Positions 26,583 to 35,769 of a stretch of DNA of 64,000 nucleotides are shown here, piece by piece. Origin of the DNA: Bacteriovorax sp. MedPE-SWde (GTDB taxonomy: Bacteria > Bdellovibrionota > Bacteriovoracia > Bacteriovoracales > Bacteriovoracaceae); the NCBI GenBank assembly GCA_001874305.1, contig MPCU01000007.1:162326-226325 (forward strand), read 5' to 3'. Every line of letters begins with the position of its first letter. Positions within the stretch are counted from its first letter, which is position 1. Under the pieces are notes generated by a model that was not told the DNA's origin, searched no databases, and saw only the letters and a program-made list of their open reading frames with translations. The translations under genes were made by a program, and so were the position numbers.

Positions 26583-27461
26583 TTAATTTCTACATTCGAT
26601 TTGAGTAAAAGTTTTTGCCGTATTTTCATTCCAGTCATAACTATTAACTTTGTAAAAAGAATCATCGATATCCTGCACATAGTGATATGTTCTTATGGCC
26701 TTACCAATTGTACGAAAGCTTAGTTTAAAGAATACGACATCCATTTTTTTTAGAGCATTTGCGGATAGTATGCTTGTTTTATAATCACTACTTGTAGCGT
26801 AGCCCTTATCACGACAGAATGAGTTTGCTTGAAACAAGTGATTATTACCGTTAGCAACTAAAATCCCTTTCTTCTTCTTTTTGTAATGAGAGATTATATC
26901 AAGAGTCGAAAATATCTTACCTTGGTACTTGTTATCTCTAATATTATTTCTAATATATCTAGCAAAAAGATATTCAGGATGATCTAAATCTCCAACAAAG
27001 TGATGAGTGTATTCATGCGCGAGGAGACCAATGAACTCAGACAGAGTTATTCCAAACTCTCTTGTCTGCAATGAGTCCAAATCTATAACAATATCACTAT
27101 ACTTCTCTGCTCCAGTACAGAAGTTACTTCCATCACACTCTCCGATCTTGTACTTCGAATATCTGAGGTCATTCAGCAACAGATCATTATCCATATTGAA
27201 AACTGTTTGAAGTTCGAATAGTTTTGAATCTTCTGAGAATTCTTTATCTCTTAAGAAGGTTTTAAAGCTTGGAATAATTACTTTTTCTTTAAGCTCAATA
27301 GCATTATCTTCCAGTAGTCCAAATATCTGTTCAGTCGTTAGTGATTTCTGATCAAGACGATCTGCTCTTAACATATCATCAAGTCCACCACCATTGCCTT
27401 CTCGATCTCCAGCATAGATATTAAAGGAGCTCAGAAGCAGTAATAATAGTGATATTTTCAT
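26583..27461 (-). CDS. Exported HExxH metallopeptidase-like protein
   Basis: The ATG at 27461 is preferred: GGAG lies six bases before it, and an ATG 12 bases earlier has no site. 292 residues with signal peptide and a mature start GDREGNGGG, a motif common among exported proteins of this group. His149-Glu150-x-x-His153 in LLAHEYTHHFVGD is a zincin motif; a third ligand may be an acidic residue in DLDHPEYLF. The C terminus (200-292) has three cysteines. It lies between its putative regulator (16-base gap) and the Gly-rich protein (10-base gap). Proteolysis is inferred from the motif only. Confidence 0.65.
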   Translation of the reverse strand: MKISLLLLLLSSFNIYAGDREGNGGGLDDMLRADRLDQKSLTTEQIFGLLEDNAIELKEKVIIPSFKTFLRDKEFSEDSKLFELQTVFNMDNDLLLNDLRYSKYKIGECDGSNFCTGAEKYSDIVIDLDSLQTREFGITLSEFIGLLAHEYTHHFVGDLDHPEYLFARYIRNNIRDNKYQGKIFSTLDIISHYKKKKKGILVANGNNHLFQANSFCRDKGYATSSDYKTSILSANALKKMDVVFFKLSFRTIGKAIRTYHYVQDIDDSFYKVNSYDWNENTAKTFTQIECRN

Positions 27462-27477
27462 CTCTTTCTCCATCCTT

Positions 27478-28224
27478 TTATTTTGTTAAAGGAAATAGTT
27501 GTACATTTAATTTATAAACTTCTTTTTTCTCACCACTTTCTAAAAGTTCTGCAAGTTCATCTTGAAACTTTCGGATTCTCTTCTTAGCTTCATCAATTTG
27601 CGCGACATCAATGGCCATTGTCATGGCAGAGATATCCCTTAACTCAACAGGAACTTCTACAATTGCCTTTGAAGCAAGCTCAAGATTTTTCTGATGTGCC
27701 TTTTGCAAAGACAGATTTAAAATGTCGTCACTCGTAGAATAATTAGACTCTGCTCTTGTAAGCACTCCATCAACAAGTTTAAGCATTCCTAAAGTAAGCA
27801 TTCTCTTTATGGCCGACTCAGCTTTAAGTACACTGATACCTAATCTGCTTGCAATCCACTGATACTCAAAGCGAAAATCATCCGTATTCAGCAGAGATAG
27901 AATTGCAAAATGATGTCCTTCGGATATCACTTGATACTTAGACATCTCCATTACGACATAATCGAGATTAGAGACCTGCTGGTTCGGAGAGCATCTATCT
28001 GAAAAGGATTCAAAAAATGAAGTAAGCTCAGCATCTTCAAGCCCCAAGTTCACAGCTAGGCGTGATGCCATTTTTTTAGAGATCTTACGTTCACCCTTAA
28101 TAATACTAGACAGAGATCCAGAACTTATTCCAAGCTTCTTAGCGAACGCTCTATATGAATAGGAAGAATTGATATCTCTTCTCTTCTCATACTCGTTAAT
28201 AAGTACTGACTGTATTGATGTCAT
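27478..28224 (-). CDS. TIGR02147-family regulator (HTH plus DUF4423)
   Basis: 248 residues from the ATG at 28224 (AAGGG upstream); an in-frame start at 28263 lacks a site. Residues about 17-50 form an HTH_3-like motif (RAFAKKLGISSGSLSSIIKGERKIS). The rest carries the DUF4423/TIGR02147 body with a second winged-helix-like part (WIASRLGISVLKAESAIKRMLTLGML) and the ending RIRKFQDELAELLES typical of the family. These families are expanded in Bdellovibrionota and Fibrobacteres and are thought to regulate transcription. First gene of a three-gene operon. Confidence 0.8.
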   Translation of the reverse strand: MTSIQSVLINEYEKRRDINSSYSYRAFAKKLGISSGSLSSIIKGERKISKKMASRLAVNLGLEDAELTSFFESFSDRCSPNQQVSNLDYVVMEMSKYQVISEGHHFAILSLLNTDDFRFEYQWIASRLGISVLKAESAIKRMLTLGMLKLVDGVLTRAESNYSTSDDILNLSLQKAHQKNLELASKAIVEVPVELRDISAMTMAIDVAQIDEAKKRIRKFQDELAELLESGEKKEVYKLNVQLFPLTK

Positions 28225-28294
28225 CTCGGCCCTTAAAATATTATAAAAAATATTTAGCACCAAAAGTATTGCATCACAAGAAAATTTGGAACAA

Positions 28295-28320
28295 AGTGCT
28301 CCACAAGATTCTGGAGCACT
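28295..28320. promoter_or_regulatory. Perfect 9-bp inverted repeat upstream of the TIGR02147 operon
   Basis: AGTGCTCCA at 28295-28303 and TGGAGCACT at 28312-28320, loop of eight. It may be the terminator of the solute-binding lipoprotein gene upstream (a short U-rich tail follows on the minus strand) or an operator for the regulator operon starting at 28224. Confidence 0.5.
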
Positions 28321-28376
28321 AACTCCGATATGATTACATGTACTTAACTATTCGAGATAACGCTATTGAACGGTAC

Positions 28377-29168
28377 TTATAACTGATAACCGTGAGACTT
28401 ATAGATACCTTTATAAGTACCATCTCTTTTCATTTCTTTAATTCTAGCATTAAACTCTTTAACAATTTGTTGAATACCTTTTATTTTTTTAGAAAAGCCA
28501 ATATAGATTTCTTTAGATGCCAAAGGAGGTTTTAAGTATTCAACCTGATCAAGCAAATCAGGATACCATCTCCTAGCTTCATTAATTAGTACCATTTTAT
28601 CTTCATAGACTAGATCAACACGCCCTTTCTTCAGCATACCAAGACTCTGCTTAACTGTTTCAACTTCTCTTTTTTCAAGATAAGCCGCTTCATCAAACTC
28701 TTTATTGATTTTATATCCACGTAAACTGGCAATGACATAAGGAGATAGATCACGTAGCTCTGTATATTTAATTTTCTTTTCTCTGTATGAAACTAAGAAG
28801 AACTCTGACTTACCAATTGGTCTTGAAAAGATCATAGTTTTATCTCTTTCATTATTTTTAAAGCAACCTAAGAGAGCATGGTAATCACCTTCGACTGTCT
28901 TTGCTTCGGCCCTCGCCCAAGGAATCCACTTCATTTTTAATTCGTAACCGGCCCTTCTAAGTGCCTCTCTCGTAACTTGCGTAACTGGTCCACCATTCTT
29001 TAATTTTCTAGAGTAATATGGTGGCCAATCAGTCGATGCCATCCAAATAATATTAGACTTAGCTTGAACTTCTTCAGTCACTGGTTTATCTAACGGAGAT
29101 ACAAATACTTCTTTCTTACAAGAAGAAATCAATAAAATGAATCCTATAGATAATATGAAAAGTCTCAT
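28377..29168 (-). CDS. Solute-binding-protein family 3 lipoprotein
   Basis: 263 residues with lipobox LLISSC (Cys17). A single SBP type-3 domain: WMASTDWPPYYSRKLKNGGPV at the first lobe, GYKINKEFDEAAYLEKREVET at the hinge region, and YIGFSKKIKGIQQIVKEFN near the end. No ABC permease or ATPase is adjacent, so it may be an orphan binding protein or sensor rather than a transporter component. Ligand likely an amino acid or small polar compound. GGAG eight bases before the ATG. Confidence 0.8.
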   Translation of the reverse strand: MRLFILSIGFILLISSCKKEVFVSPLDKPVTEEVQAKSNIIWMASTDWPPYYSRKLKNGGPVTQVTREALRRAGYELKMKWIPWARAEAKTVEGDYHALLGCFKNNERDKTMIFSRPIGKSEFFLVSYREKKIKYTELRDLSPYVIASLRGYKINKEFDEAAYLEKREVETVKQSLGMLKKGRVDLVYEDKMVLINEARRWYPDLLDQVEYLKPPLASKEIYIGFSKKIKGIQQIVKEFNARIKEMKRDGTYKGIYKSHGYQL

Positions 29169-29262
29169 GAACGGTTCTCCGAGCGAACTATTGTAATATA
29201 CAAATGTATCACAAAATCTATTTACACTCTACAGAACACTAGACTTATCTAAATTTACTAGA

Positions 29263-29721
29263 TTATAACTCTTGAATTTTCACCTTATTAATAAAGTACA
29301 CTGAAAACAATGAGGAGATCAAGATAGCGACGAAGCTGACATTATGTAATATCACAAAACCTTCTAGGCCATAAAAAGAAAAGAATACACCTGTCGAAAT
29401 AATCATAAGAGGCAAGAAGATAGTAAACCTAACAGAAAGCTCAATAGCAATAAAAGACTCCCAAAAGTGAGACCTGTTAGATCGATAGAAAATATAATAA
29501 GAAATAAGCACTTGAATTATAGTGACTACCAAAACTCCATATTTATAAAAAAATGTATCTGGTATGCCTTTCAACAAAGATAAGCTTTCATCACTACTAG
29601 GATTCGTTAAGCTGCCATTAGAAGCAATAGTCATTAAAAACAATATAAAGATTAAAGACAGTTTCTTATAAACAACACCTCTATTAATTTCTTTAACAAT
29701 TTGAAATGGAAGTATCTTCAC
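29263..29721 (-). CDS. Small polytopic membrane protein
   Basis: 152 residues from a GTG at 29721 with AAAAGG seven bases upstream; the frame also opens at a TTG at 29754. About four hydrophobic segments are visible (near 20-35, 62-80, 98-118 and 126-146). No recognised family. It stands alone between the solute-binding lipoprotein and the tRNA gene. Confidence 0.55.
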   Translation of the reverse strand: MKILPFQIVKEINRGVVYKKLSLIFILFLMTIASNGSLTNPSSDESLSLLKGIPDTFFYKYGVLVVTIIQVLISYYIFYRSNRSHFWESFIAIELSVRFTIFLPLMIISTGVFFSFYGLEGFVILHNVSFVAILISSLFSVYFINKVKIQEL

Positions 29722-29794
29722 TTTACACCTTTTACATATCTGAACTATCGACAAGCATCTGAAATGACGATACGGACGCGCGTACCTTTAAAGC

Positions 29795-29830
29795 AAAAAA
29801 AAAAGCCCCCGTTTAACGGAGGGCTTTTTT
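29795..29830 (-). terminator. Terminator after tRNA-Cys
   Basis: AGCCC(T)CCGTT / AACGG(G)GGGCT stem at 29804-29825 followed on the minus strand by about ten U (29803-29795). Strong intrinsic terminator for the tRNA transcript; an opposite A-run/T-run makes it potentially bidirectional. Confidence 0.85.
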
Positions 29831-29866
29831 ATAGTAAGCAAAATTCGATTTCTTCATAAAGAAGAC

Positions 29867-29948
29867 TGGAGGTCAGAGCCGGATTCGAACCGGCGCGTGG
29901 AATAATGGTTTTGCAAACCATCGCATTCGACCACTCTGCCATCTGACC
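29867..29948 (-). tRNA. trnC: tRNA-Cys (GCA anticodon)
   Basis: The minus strand folds as a cloverleaf: acceptor GGTCAGA/TCTGACC, anticodon stem ATGGT/ACCAT around loop TTGCAAA (anticodon GCA), T-arm GCCGG-TTCGAAT-CCGGC, discriminator U and encoded CCA. U73 with GCA anticodon identifies cysteine. The variable region (TATTCCACGC, about ten bases) is longer than the four to five usual for class I tRNAs, giving 82 bases in total. Confidence 0.93.
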
Positions 29949-30039
29949 AGAACTTGTTACTAGGAATATGATTCTAGTTATTTTTGATAACTTGTCAAGA
30001 AAAACCGAGCATAAGTATTTGAAAACTTATTACGCTCTA

Positions 30040-30073
30040 AGTAAAAAGGGATATACTTGAACAGTATATCCCT
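30040..30073 (-). terminator. Terminator of the IHF/HU gene
   Basis: AGGGATATACT / AGTATATCCCT, an 11-bp perfect stem with a five-base loop at 30047-30073, followed on the minus strand by a run of five U. It lies about 25 bases beyond the stop of the IHF/HU gene. Confidence 0.85.
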
Positions 30074-30098
30074 CTCACTAAGTATATCTTTAAGAAAC

Positions 30099-30404
30099 TT
30101 ACGCTTCTCTAATTACGTACTTGTCTTTACCAGCATCAACCATTTCACGTAGCTCTTTACCTACTTTGAAAAATGGAACTTTCTTAGGTGGTACTTTTAC
30201 AACTTTACCTGTTTTAGGATTTCTCCCTTCATAGGCCTTGTAATTTCTATTTGCGAAAGACCCAAAACCACGAATCTCAATTCTCTCATCATCATAAAGA
30301 GACTTGATCATACTATCGAAACAGATGTTTACTACTGTTTCTGCTTGCTTGTGTGTTACGCTCGCTTGCTTTTCAATTGCTGCGATAAGATCTGCTTTTG
30401 TCAT
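30099..30404 (-). CDS. IHF/HU-family DNA-bending protein (IhfB-like)
   Basis: 101 residues with the full bacterial histone-like fold: N-terminal helices (MTKADLIAAIEKQASVTHKQAETVVNICF region), then ERIEIRGFGSFANR and GRNPKTGKVVKVPPKKVPFFKVGKELREMV. IEIRGFGSF and FFK-GKELRE are closer to IHF beta than to HU. It bends DNA at the minor groove and would act in nucleoid structure, recombination and transcription. The C terminus (about ten extra residues) exceeds E. coli IhfB. Strong GGGAGGAG ribosome site. Confidence 0.92.
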   Translation of the reverse strand: MTKADLIAAIEKQASVTHKQAETVVNICFDSMIKSLYDDERIEIRGFGSFANRNYKAYEGRNPKTGKVVKVPPKKVPFFKVGKELREMVDAGKDKYVIREA

Positions 30405-30542
30405 ATTTTTCTCCTCCCTCTAGGGATTTAAAATAGAAATCGTGATGATTTAAATATTTTATCGGCTAACCAGCTAAAAACATTAATTTTTTATATATCG
30501 CCTTAAATAATTCTCAATCGTTAGAAGTAAACAAATAGCGAC

Positions 30543-30552
30543 TATCGCGATA
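30543..30552. promoter_or_regulatory. Palindrome between the IHF/HU gene and a lipoprotein gene
   Basis: TATCGCGATA, perfect 10-base palindrome in the 262-base divergent gap 30405-30666. The gap is AT-rich and presumably holds both promoters; no clear -35/-10 pair stands out. Confidence 0.25.
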
Positions 30553-30666
30553 ACCTCCTGATTTTACAGCTATTTTCTAAAACAGCAAGCGATTTAGGTC
30601 AACTTATAAGTAAAATTAAAGTCGGAGGGAGAAACATACGAAAATACTATTGGATATAGGTATATT

Positions 30667-32343
30667 ATGAAAAAGATTTTCAAAACGTTAACATTCACTC
30701 TAGTAACAGCACTCCTCTATTCCTGTGTTCCTGATGGGGCAAGAACAGGAGGAACCTTCGTTAGTACGGACAATGCTGTCACATGTACGGAAACCTTCTA
30801 TCTCTTCACCGATGGTGCGAGTTGTGCTTCAAGTTGTCCTACTGGAACCCATGAGGGAACGTCGGATGAGATAACAGCTATTCTTGCAGACGCCACAGTA
30901 ACAGACGAAGTAAAAGAAATCGTTCAAACATCTAAAGGTGTTTGTATTGACGATCTTAATATTGAATCTAGACCAAGTGGAGAAATTTTTATCAATAGTG
31001 ACTTCTGTGTTTGTAAGGGCGGTGAAGTCGCCTCTGTAAATTCAGATTCCAGTTGTGAAAATACATGCTCAGGAAAATCTGAAGCGACAGCAACAATGTT
31101 TGGTAGTGTAAATGTTAGTTCTGTTATCTCTGGAAATGATAAACTGCAAAACCTACATGGTTGGTGTACAAATGATCTCGATAATAATGCCGAAAATGGT
31201 GCATCTTGTAGCCTAGTCGCTACAGATATCAATGGTGCTAAATCAAATATCAACCTGACTACATTTTCTGGATCAAATACATTTCAAGCAACACTAGAAG
31301 GAAATATTTCTTTTGATCAAACCTTTAGTCTTCAAATTATAGAGACAGGATCAGGAGTTGAAAATGCAACCAGCTCTTTTGAACAAATTAGATTAAAAGA
31401 GCCGGATACTGGTGACGGGCTAGATCTTGACGGTAACTTAAAAGTTAAACTCGTTGGTCAATATACCTGTATGTTTAGAACAACACAGGATGATAATAAT
31501 ACAGGAAAGAGCTTCTATTTAGATACAGCAAGATACCACTTCTACTTACCGGCAGACTCTCCTATCACACCTCTAGCCCCTGGTGTTAGTAATACAATCT
31601 TTTGTCATGACTATGTAAAAGAAAATAACGTAAATGATAGTGCTGAGTTTTCAAGGCTAGAGCATATCCCAGATCACTTTGCTCTTTGGGATACATTAGA
31701 TCCACGATTTGTAAGTGATGGATCAAACTTAACAATTGATTTTATTATTCAAGAAAAAATACAAAAACTTGGAATAAGTAATGCACCTGTTAAATCATAT
31801 TTTAGTGCTCTAAATGGTTGTACTTCACCGGATGCTCAAGGAGATAGTTGTATTAACCAAATCCTTGGTATGGCGATGAACCCTTTTATAGATTCAAAAG
31901 GTAAATCATTCTGTCCAGGAACTGATGAATATCTTGGAACTAATCCAGAAATGATCGCACTTGGAGAAGTTATTGGAGTCCCAACAGAAGGTGTCTACTA
32001 TGCTGAAGGGCCAAGAGAAGTTCAAACACTTCCAGACGGTACACAACAGGTTCTAAGCAACGATGTTATTATGATTCGAGAGAATATACTAAAAAAAATC
32101 TGGTTTCATTTTGGGGCAAATGGAGTACCTGTGGCACCGACTGAACAAACAGAAAGTCAGGCAACCTACTTCTACTGGCCAGCAGACTTTGATAGTCCTT
32201 TTGTTCATAAGAAAGGTTATCAAAAACTGTATACTGTTAAGAGAATGGATGAGCTATTAAATGATGGTAGAACAACAGAGATACCTACAAGCCTAAAGCC
32301 ACATGACAGAAAAACGGCATGTGTACCAGCATCAAGCTTATAG
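30667..32343 (+). CDS. Large Cys-rich lipoprotein of unknown function
   Basis: 558 residues, lipobox LLYSC (Cys20). The N-terminal 160 residues hold many cysteines in closely spaced pairs (SCASSCPTGTHEG, DFCVCKGGE, SSCENTCSGK), like disulfide-rich extracellular modules, some with an EGF-like rhythm but no exact signature. A beta-rich domain follows (about 185-300), and the C-terminal half contains further cysteines. No catalytic motif recognised. Probably a surface lipoprotein; monocistronic, ending six bases before a convergent gene. Confidence 0.7.
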   Translation: MKKIFKTLTFTLVTALLYSCVPDGARTGGTFVSTDNAVTCTETFYLFTDGASCASSCPTGTHEGTSDEITAILADATVTDEVKEIVQTSKGVCIDDLNIESRPSGEIFINSDFCVCKGGEVASVNSDSSCENTCSGKSEATATMFGSVNVSSVISGNDKLQNLHGWCTNDLDNNAENGASCSLVATDINGAKSNINLTTFSGSNTFQATLEGNISFDQTFSLQIIETGSGVENATSSFEQIRLKEPDTGDGLDLDGNLKVKLVGQYTCMFRTTQDDNNTGKSFYLDTARYHFYLPADSPITPLAPGVSNTIFCHDYVKENNVNDSAEFSRLEHIPDHFALWDTLDPRFVSDGSNLTIDFIIQEKIQKLGISNAPVKSYFSALNGCTSPDAQGDSCINQILGMAMNPFIDSKGKSFCPGTDEYLGTNPEMIALGEVIGVPTEGVYYAEGPREVQTLPDGTQQVLSNDVIMIRENILKKIWFHFGANGVPVAPTEQTESQATYFYWPADFDSPFVHKKGYQKLYTVKRMDELLNDGRTTEIPTSLKPHDRKTACVPASSL

Positions 32344-32348
32344 TACGA

Positions 32349-33011
32349 TCATGTTTTATTAATGAATAAACCGTCTATGAATACGGTTTTTATGATTCTT
32401 CCCAGTGGAGAAAGATAGAAGCCGTAAAAATATCCAAGTATTCCAAAGCGAAGTGACCAAATACAAAGAGATCTTACAATCCTCATCATAAATCGTCTTC
32501 CTAGGCCCATATTGTGTCTGATAAGAATCTTACCAAGTATATAACTTAGAAGAACTGTACCAAGCATATAGAGACTGGCATGCTTTAATTTTTCATAGTC
32601 TTCGGCCATTTTAATCATTCTAGGTATTGCTACCTGGTCTTGATAAATTCTCGCCATGAATTCAAGAGTCTTAGGGAACTTATCAAAAATCACGCCAAGC
32701 TTTGAGCCTTGACTAGTTTTGTATAATTCGGCCTCAATTTCAGAAAGGTTCATAGAGCGATAGCGCTCTAACATCTTATTGATATGCTTAGACATATCTT
32801 TAGAGTTAGCTTTTGCCTTCTTTTCACCTTTTTGACCTGGCTTCTTATTGGCATTTTGAAAATTTTGAAATTGCTTGAGAAGGTCTTCACTTTGCTCTTG
32901 CATCTGCTTCATTTGTTTTTGAAGATCAGTGTTACTAGCAAAAGAACTAGGACCGAAGAACGATCCTAGTAACATTATTTTTAAAATAAAAATTAAAAAA
33001 TTCTTATGCAT
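32349..33011 (-). CDS. Exported coiled-coil/membrane protein at the end of the secDF operon
   Basis: 220 residues. Signal peptide to about residue 25, a Gln/Lys-rich coiled coil (QKQMKQMQEQSEDLLKQFQ) and basic linker, then two hydrophobic segments near 146-163 and 184-203. Its ATG overlaps the secF stop by eight bases without its own ribosome site, so it is translationally coupled to secF. A role near the Sec translocon is plausible from the position but not evident from sequence. Confidence 0.6.
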   Translation of the reverse strand: MHKNFLIFILKIMLLGSFFGPSSFASNTDLQKQMKQMQEQSEDLLKQFQNFQNANKKPGQKGEKKAKANSKDMSKHINKMLERYRSMNLSEIEAELYKTSQGSKLGVIFDKFPKTLEFMARIYQDQVAIPRMIKMAEDYEKLKHASLYMLGTVLLSYILGKILIRHNMGLGRRFMMRIVRSLCIWSLRFGILGYFYGFYLSPLGRIIKTVFIDGLFINKT

Positions 33012-33933
33012 TTACAGGCTTATTATTGTTAGCTGATGCACCTCTCATCTTGTCAAAGAAAAGAGTTACAGGTGCTGCAACAAAAATTGAAGAATAAGTA
33101 CCGATGATAACACCAAGAGAGATTGCCATAAAGAAGTCTCTAATCGCTAAACCACCGAAGAAGTACATTGTAAGTGAAATGAATAAAGTCGTTCCAGAAG
33201 TAAGTACTGTTCTTGAAAGTGTTTCGTTGATGGCATTGTTAATATGCTCAGCAAGAGTTTTACCAACATACTTTTGCTCATGCTCACGTACTCTATCGTA
33301 TACAATAACGGTATCGTTTACAGAGTAACCAATAACCGCAAGAAGTGCTGCTACAGTTTGAAGAGTAAACTCTGTACCAGTTAGAGCGAAGATCCCAAGA
33401 ATGATAGTAACATCGTGGAATAGTGCCACAATTGCACCTGGCGAGTATTTAAAGTCAAATCGAAGACCAATATATACCATAATCGCTAAAAGCGCCCATA
33501 ACATAGCTAGGAAACCAGACTTTCTAAGTTCTGAACCGGCCTTAGGACCAACGATATCAACTTTTCTAATTTCTAGTCCTGAACCAGTGAATGACTTCTT
33601 TAAAGTTTCGCCTACCTTTTGAGTAACAGCATTGAGGTCCCCCTCTTTCGCTGGAACCTTAATTAGGTATTCGTTGTTAGCAACATCACCAATAGACTGA
33701 ACTGAAATCCCAGCGAAACCAGCTGTCTTCATTTCTTTTCTTAGTGTATTGAGATTGATTTGTTTATTAAATTTTGCTTGAACTTCAGCACCACCTCTAA
33801 AGTCAACACCGTATTGCATTTTTGTCACAACAAAGAAAAGTGCGGCAATTACAACGAGCATAGACCCGATACCTGTGATTCCAAATTTCTTAACGAAATC
33901 TACTTTTGTATTACTTTTTATAATTTCTAACAT
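33004..33933 (-). CDS. secF: Protein translocase subunit SecF
   Basis: 309 residues with the usual six helices: KFGITGIGSMLVVIAALFFV at the start, a periplasmic domain with VDFRGGAEVQAKF (the SecF signature), then GLRFDFKYSPGAIVALFHDV and GYSVNDTVIVYDRVRE in helix 4-5, ending in the basic tail. With SecD it uses the proton gradient to pull proteins through SecYEG on the periplasmic side. Follows secD by 15 bases. Confidence 0.97.
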   Translation of the reverse strand: MLEIIKSNTKVDFVKKFGITGIGSMLVVIAALFFVVTKMQYGVDFRGGAEVQAKFNKQINLNTLRKEMKTAGFAGISVQSIGDVANNEYLIKVPAKEGDLNAVTQKVGETLKKSFTGSGLEIRKVDIVGPKAGSELRKSGFLAMLWALLAIMVYIGLRFDFKYSPGAIVALFHDVTIILGIFALTGTEFTLQTVAALLAVIGYSVNDTVIVYDRVREHEQKYVGKTLAEHINNAINETLSRTVLTSGTTLFISLTMYFFGGLAIRDFFMAISLGVIIGTYSSIFVAAPVTLFFDKMRGASANNNKPVNA

Positions 33934-33948
33934 AAGTCCTCTTTTGTC

Positions 33949-35655
33949 TTAGATACTAAGATCTTGTCCTTCTACTTTATTCATGTAGAACTCAAATAGT
34001 AATTTCCCCACAAAATATGAAGAATATACAGTTGCAAAAATTCCGATAAGAAGAGTTACAGCGAACCCTCTAATTGGACCTGAACCAAAGTTTAAAAGAC
34101 AAATACCAGCAAGAGCTGTTGTTATGTTGGCGTCGATAATTGTCCAGAATGCAGAGTTAAAACCATTTTCAACGGCCTTATAAAACCCAGTCCCCTTTCG
34201 GATCTCTTCTCGAATTCTTTCATAGATAATAATATTCGCATCAACCGCCATACCAATTGTAAGTGCGATACCAGCAATACCAGGAAGAGTTAGAGTTGCC
34301 TCTAGTCCAACAAGCATAGCAAGAACAACCATTACGTTTAGTCCAAGAGTAACCATTGCGATCGTTCCTGAAATCTTATAGTAGATAACGATGAAAGCGA
34401 AAACTAAGATACAACCAATTATTGAAGCAAATCTTGCTTTAGTAATTGAATCGGCACCAAGTGATGGACCAACTGTTCTTTGCTCAAGAAAATCAAGTTG
34501 AACAGGTAATGCACCAGCTCTAAGAACAAGAGCTAAATCTTTTGCTTCTTTAAGTTGAGCTGCATAACTTTGACCACCAAGAGTAATTGATGCTCTACCG
34601 TTTGGAATCTTTCCGTTAATTCTTGGAGCTGAGTAAACATTTCCATCAAGAACGATTGCCATTAAACGACCAACATTTTCACCAGTAACATCACCGAAGA
34701 TCTTTGCTCCACGTGACTTGAAGTTCATTCCAACTTCTGGCTGATTCTGTTGTTGATTAAATTGAACTCTTGCATCTTCTAGATCATCACCAGTAAGTCT
34801 CGCAGTTCCTTCTAAAACATAAGGAATCATTTGCTCAACATCACCTTTAGCGTTAACTTTCTTTTCAAAAGCAAGAACACTACCTTCAGGAAGATCTTTT
34901 TGTACTTTCTCATTTATCTTTCTTACGTAATCAGAAAATCTGTCACCTTTTTTGAACTCGATCCCTTCTTTTCTAGCAGCTTCAAGCCAACCAGTAATTT
35001 GAGACATTGGAACATCTGGGTTAACTAGTTTGAATTCTAGCTTTGCAGTCTTTCCGATAAGTTCTTTAGCTCTATCAATGTCTTTAACACCTGGAAGCTG
35101 AACAACGATTCTATCTTTACCTTGAGAAACGATTTCTGGCTCAGTAACACCAAACTCATCAATTCTGTTTCTGATAACTTCAATAGATCTTTTAACTGAT
35201 TGTTCTTCAATATCAGTCTTAACCTTTGGAGATAGTGCAATTTGTAGAGAGTTATCACCTTCTCCAGTGATTCTGATGAAACCATTGTAGTTAGAGTGAA
35301 TTACATCCTTAGCACCTTGAACGTGCCCAGAAGCAGCGAACTTTACAGTGATCTTTGGATCCATTGCATCTTCGACGTCAATTCCACCGACAGTAAGTCC
35401 GTATCCTTTTTCATCTTTTAGAGCATACTCAATACGACGAGCATATCCTTTGACTTCATCATGATAGACTTTCTTAAAGTCAATTCCTAGAACCATGTAC
35501 AATCCACCTTGAAGGTCTAGCCCCAGGTTGATCTTCGACTTCACAGGGAAGTTATCTGATTCTTTAAAGTTAAATGCCGTAGGTACTATCGATATCCCTG
35601 ATATCACCGCGACAATAAGTAAGAAGGTAAAACGATACCACCAACTTCTTTTCAT
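33949..35655 (-). CDS. secD: Protein translocase subunit SecD
   Basis: 568 residues: first helix (8-25), the LGLDLQGGLYMVLGID motif, the large periplasmic P1 region (about 50-380, with SIEVIRNRIDEFGVTEPEI and GEN-V lead to FT-SARINGKIP), then the membrane half with EQRTVGPSLGADSI, LPGIAGIALTIGMAVDANIIIYERIREE and ANITT. Complete. Strong AGGAG ribosome site. Partner of SecF next to it; with yajC upstream this is the classical order. Confidence 0.97.
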   Translation of the reverse strand: MKRSWWYRFTFLLIVAVISGISIVPTAFNFKESDNFPVKSKINLGLDLQGGLYMVLGIDFKKVYHDEVKGYARRIEYALKDEKGYGLTVGGIDVEDAMDPKITVKFAASGHVQGAKDVIHSNYNGFIRITGEGDNSLQIALSPKVKTDIEEQSVKRSIEVIRNRIDEFGVTEPEIVSQGKDRIVVQLPGVKDIDRAKELIGKTAKLEFKLVNPDVPMSQITGWLEAARKEGIEFKKGDRFSDYVRKINEKVQKDLPEGSVLAFEKKVNAKGDVEQMIPYVLEGTARLTGDDLEDARVQFNQQQNQPEVGMNFKSRGAKIFGDVTGENVGRLMAIVLDGNVYSAPRINGKIPNGRASITLGGQSYAAQLKEAKDLALVLRAGALPVQLDFLEQRTVGPSLGADSITKARFASIIGCILVFAFIVIYYKISGTIAMVTLGLNVMVVLAMLVGLEATLTLPGIAGIALTIGMAVDANIIIYERIREEIRKGTGFYKAVENGFNSAFWTIIDANITTALAGICLLNFGSGPIRGFAVTLLIGIFATVYSSYFVGKLLFEFYMNKVEGQDLSI

Positions 35656-35769
35656 TAAATGCTCCTAAATTATTGCGCCCTCATCTACAAAGATAAGGAC
35701 GATCCATGGAAAAATTAAACTGTTAAAATTATAGGAGAAGTTGACCTAAAAAAGCAAGAATCTCTTTAG

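Noticed and set aside
26331..26723. 130-codon plus-strand frame opposite the Gly-rich protein
   Set aside because: Antisense to a gene with a clear ribosome site and signal peptide; no plausible start.
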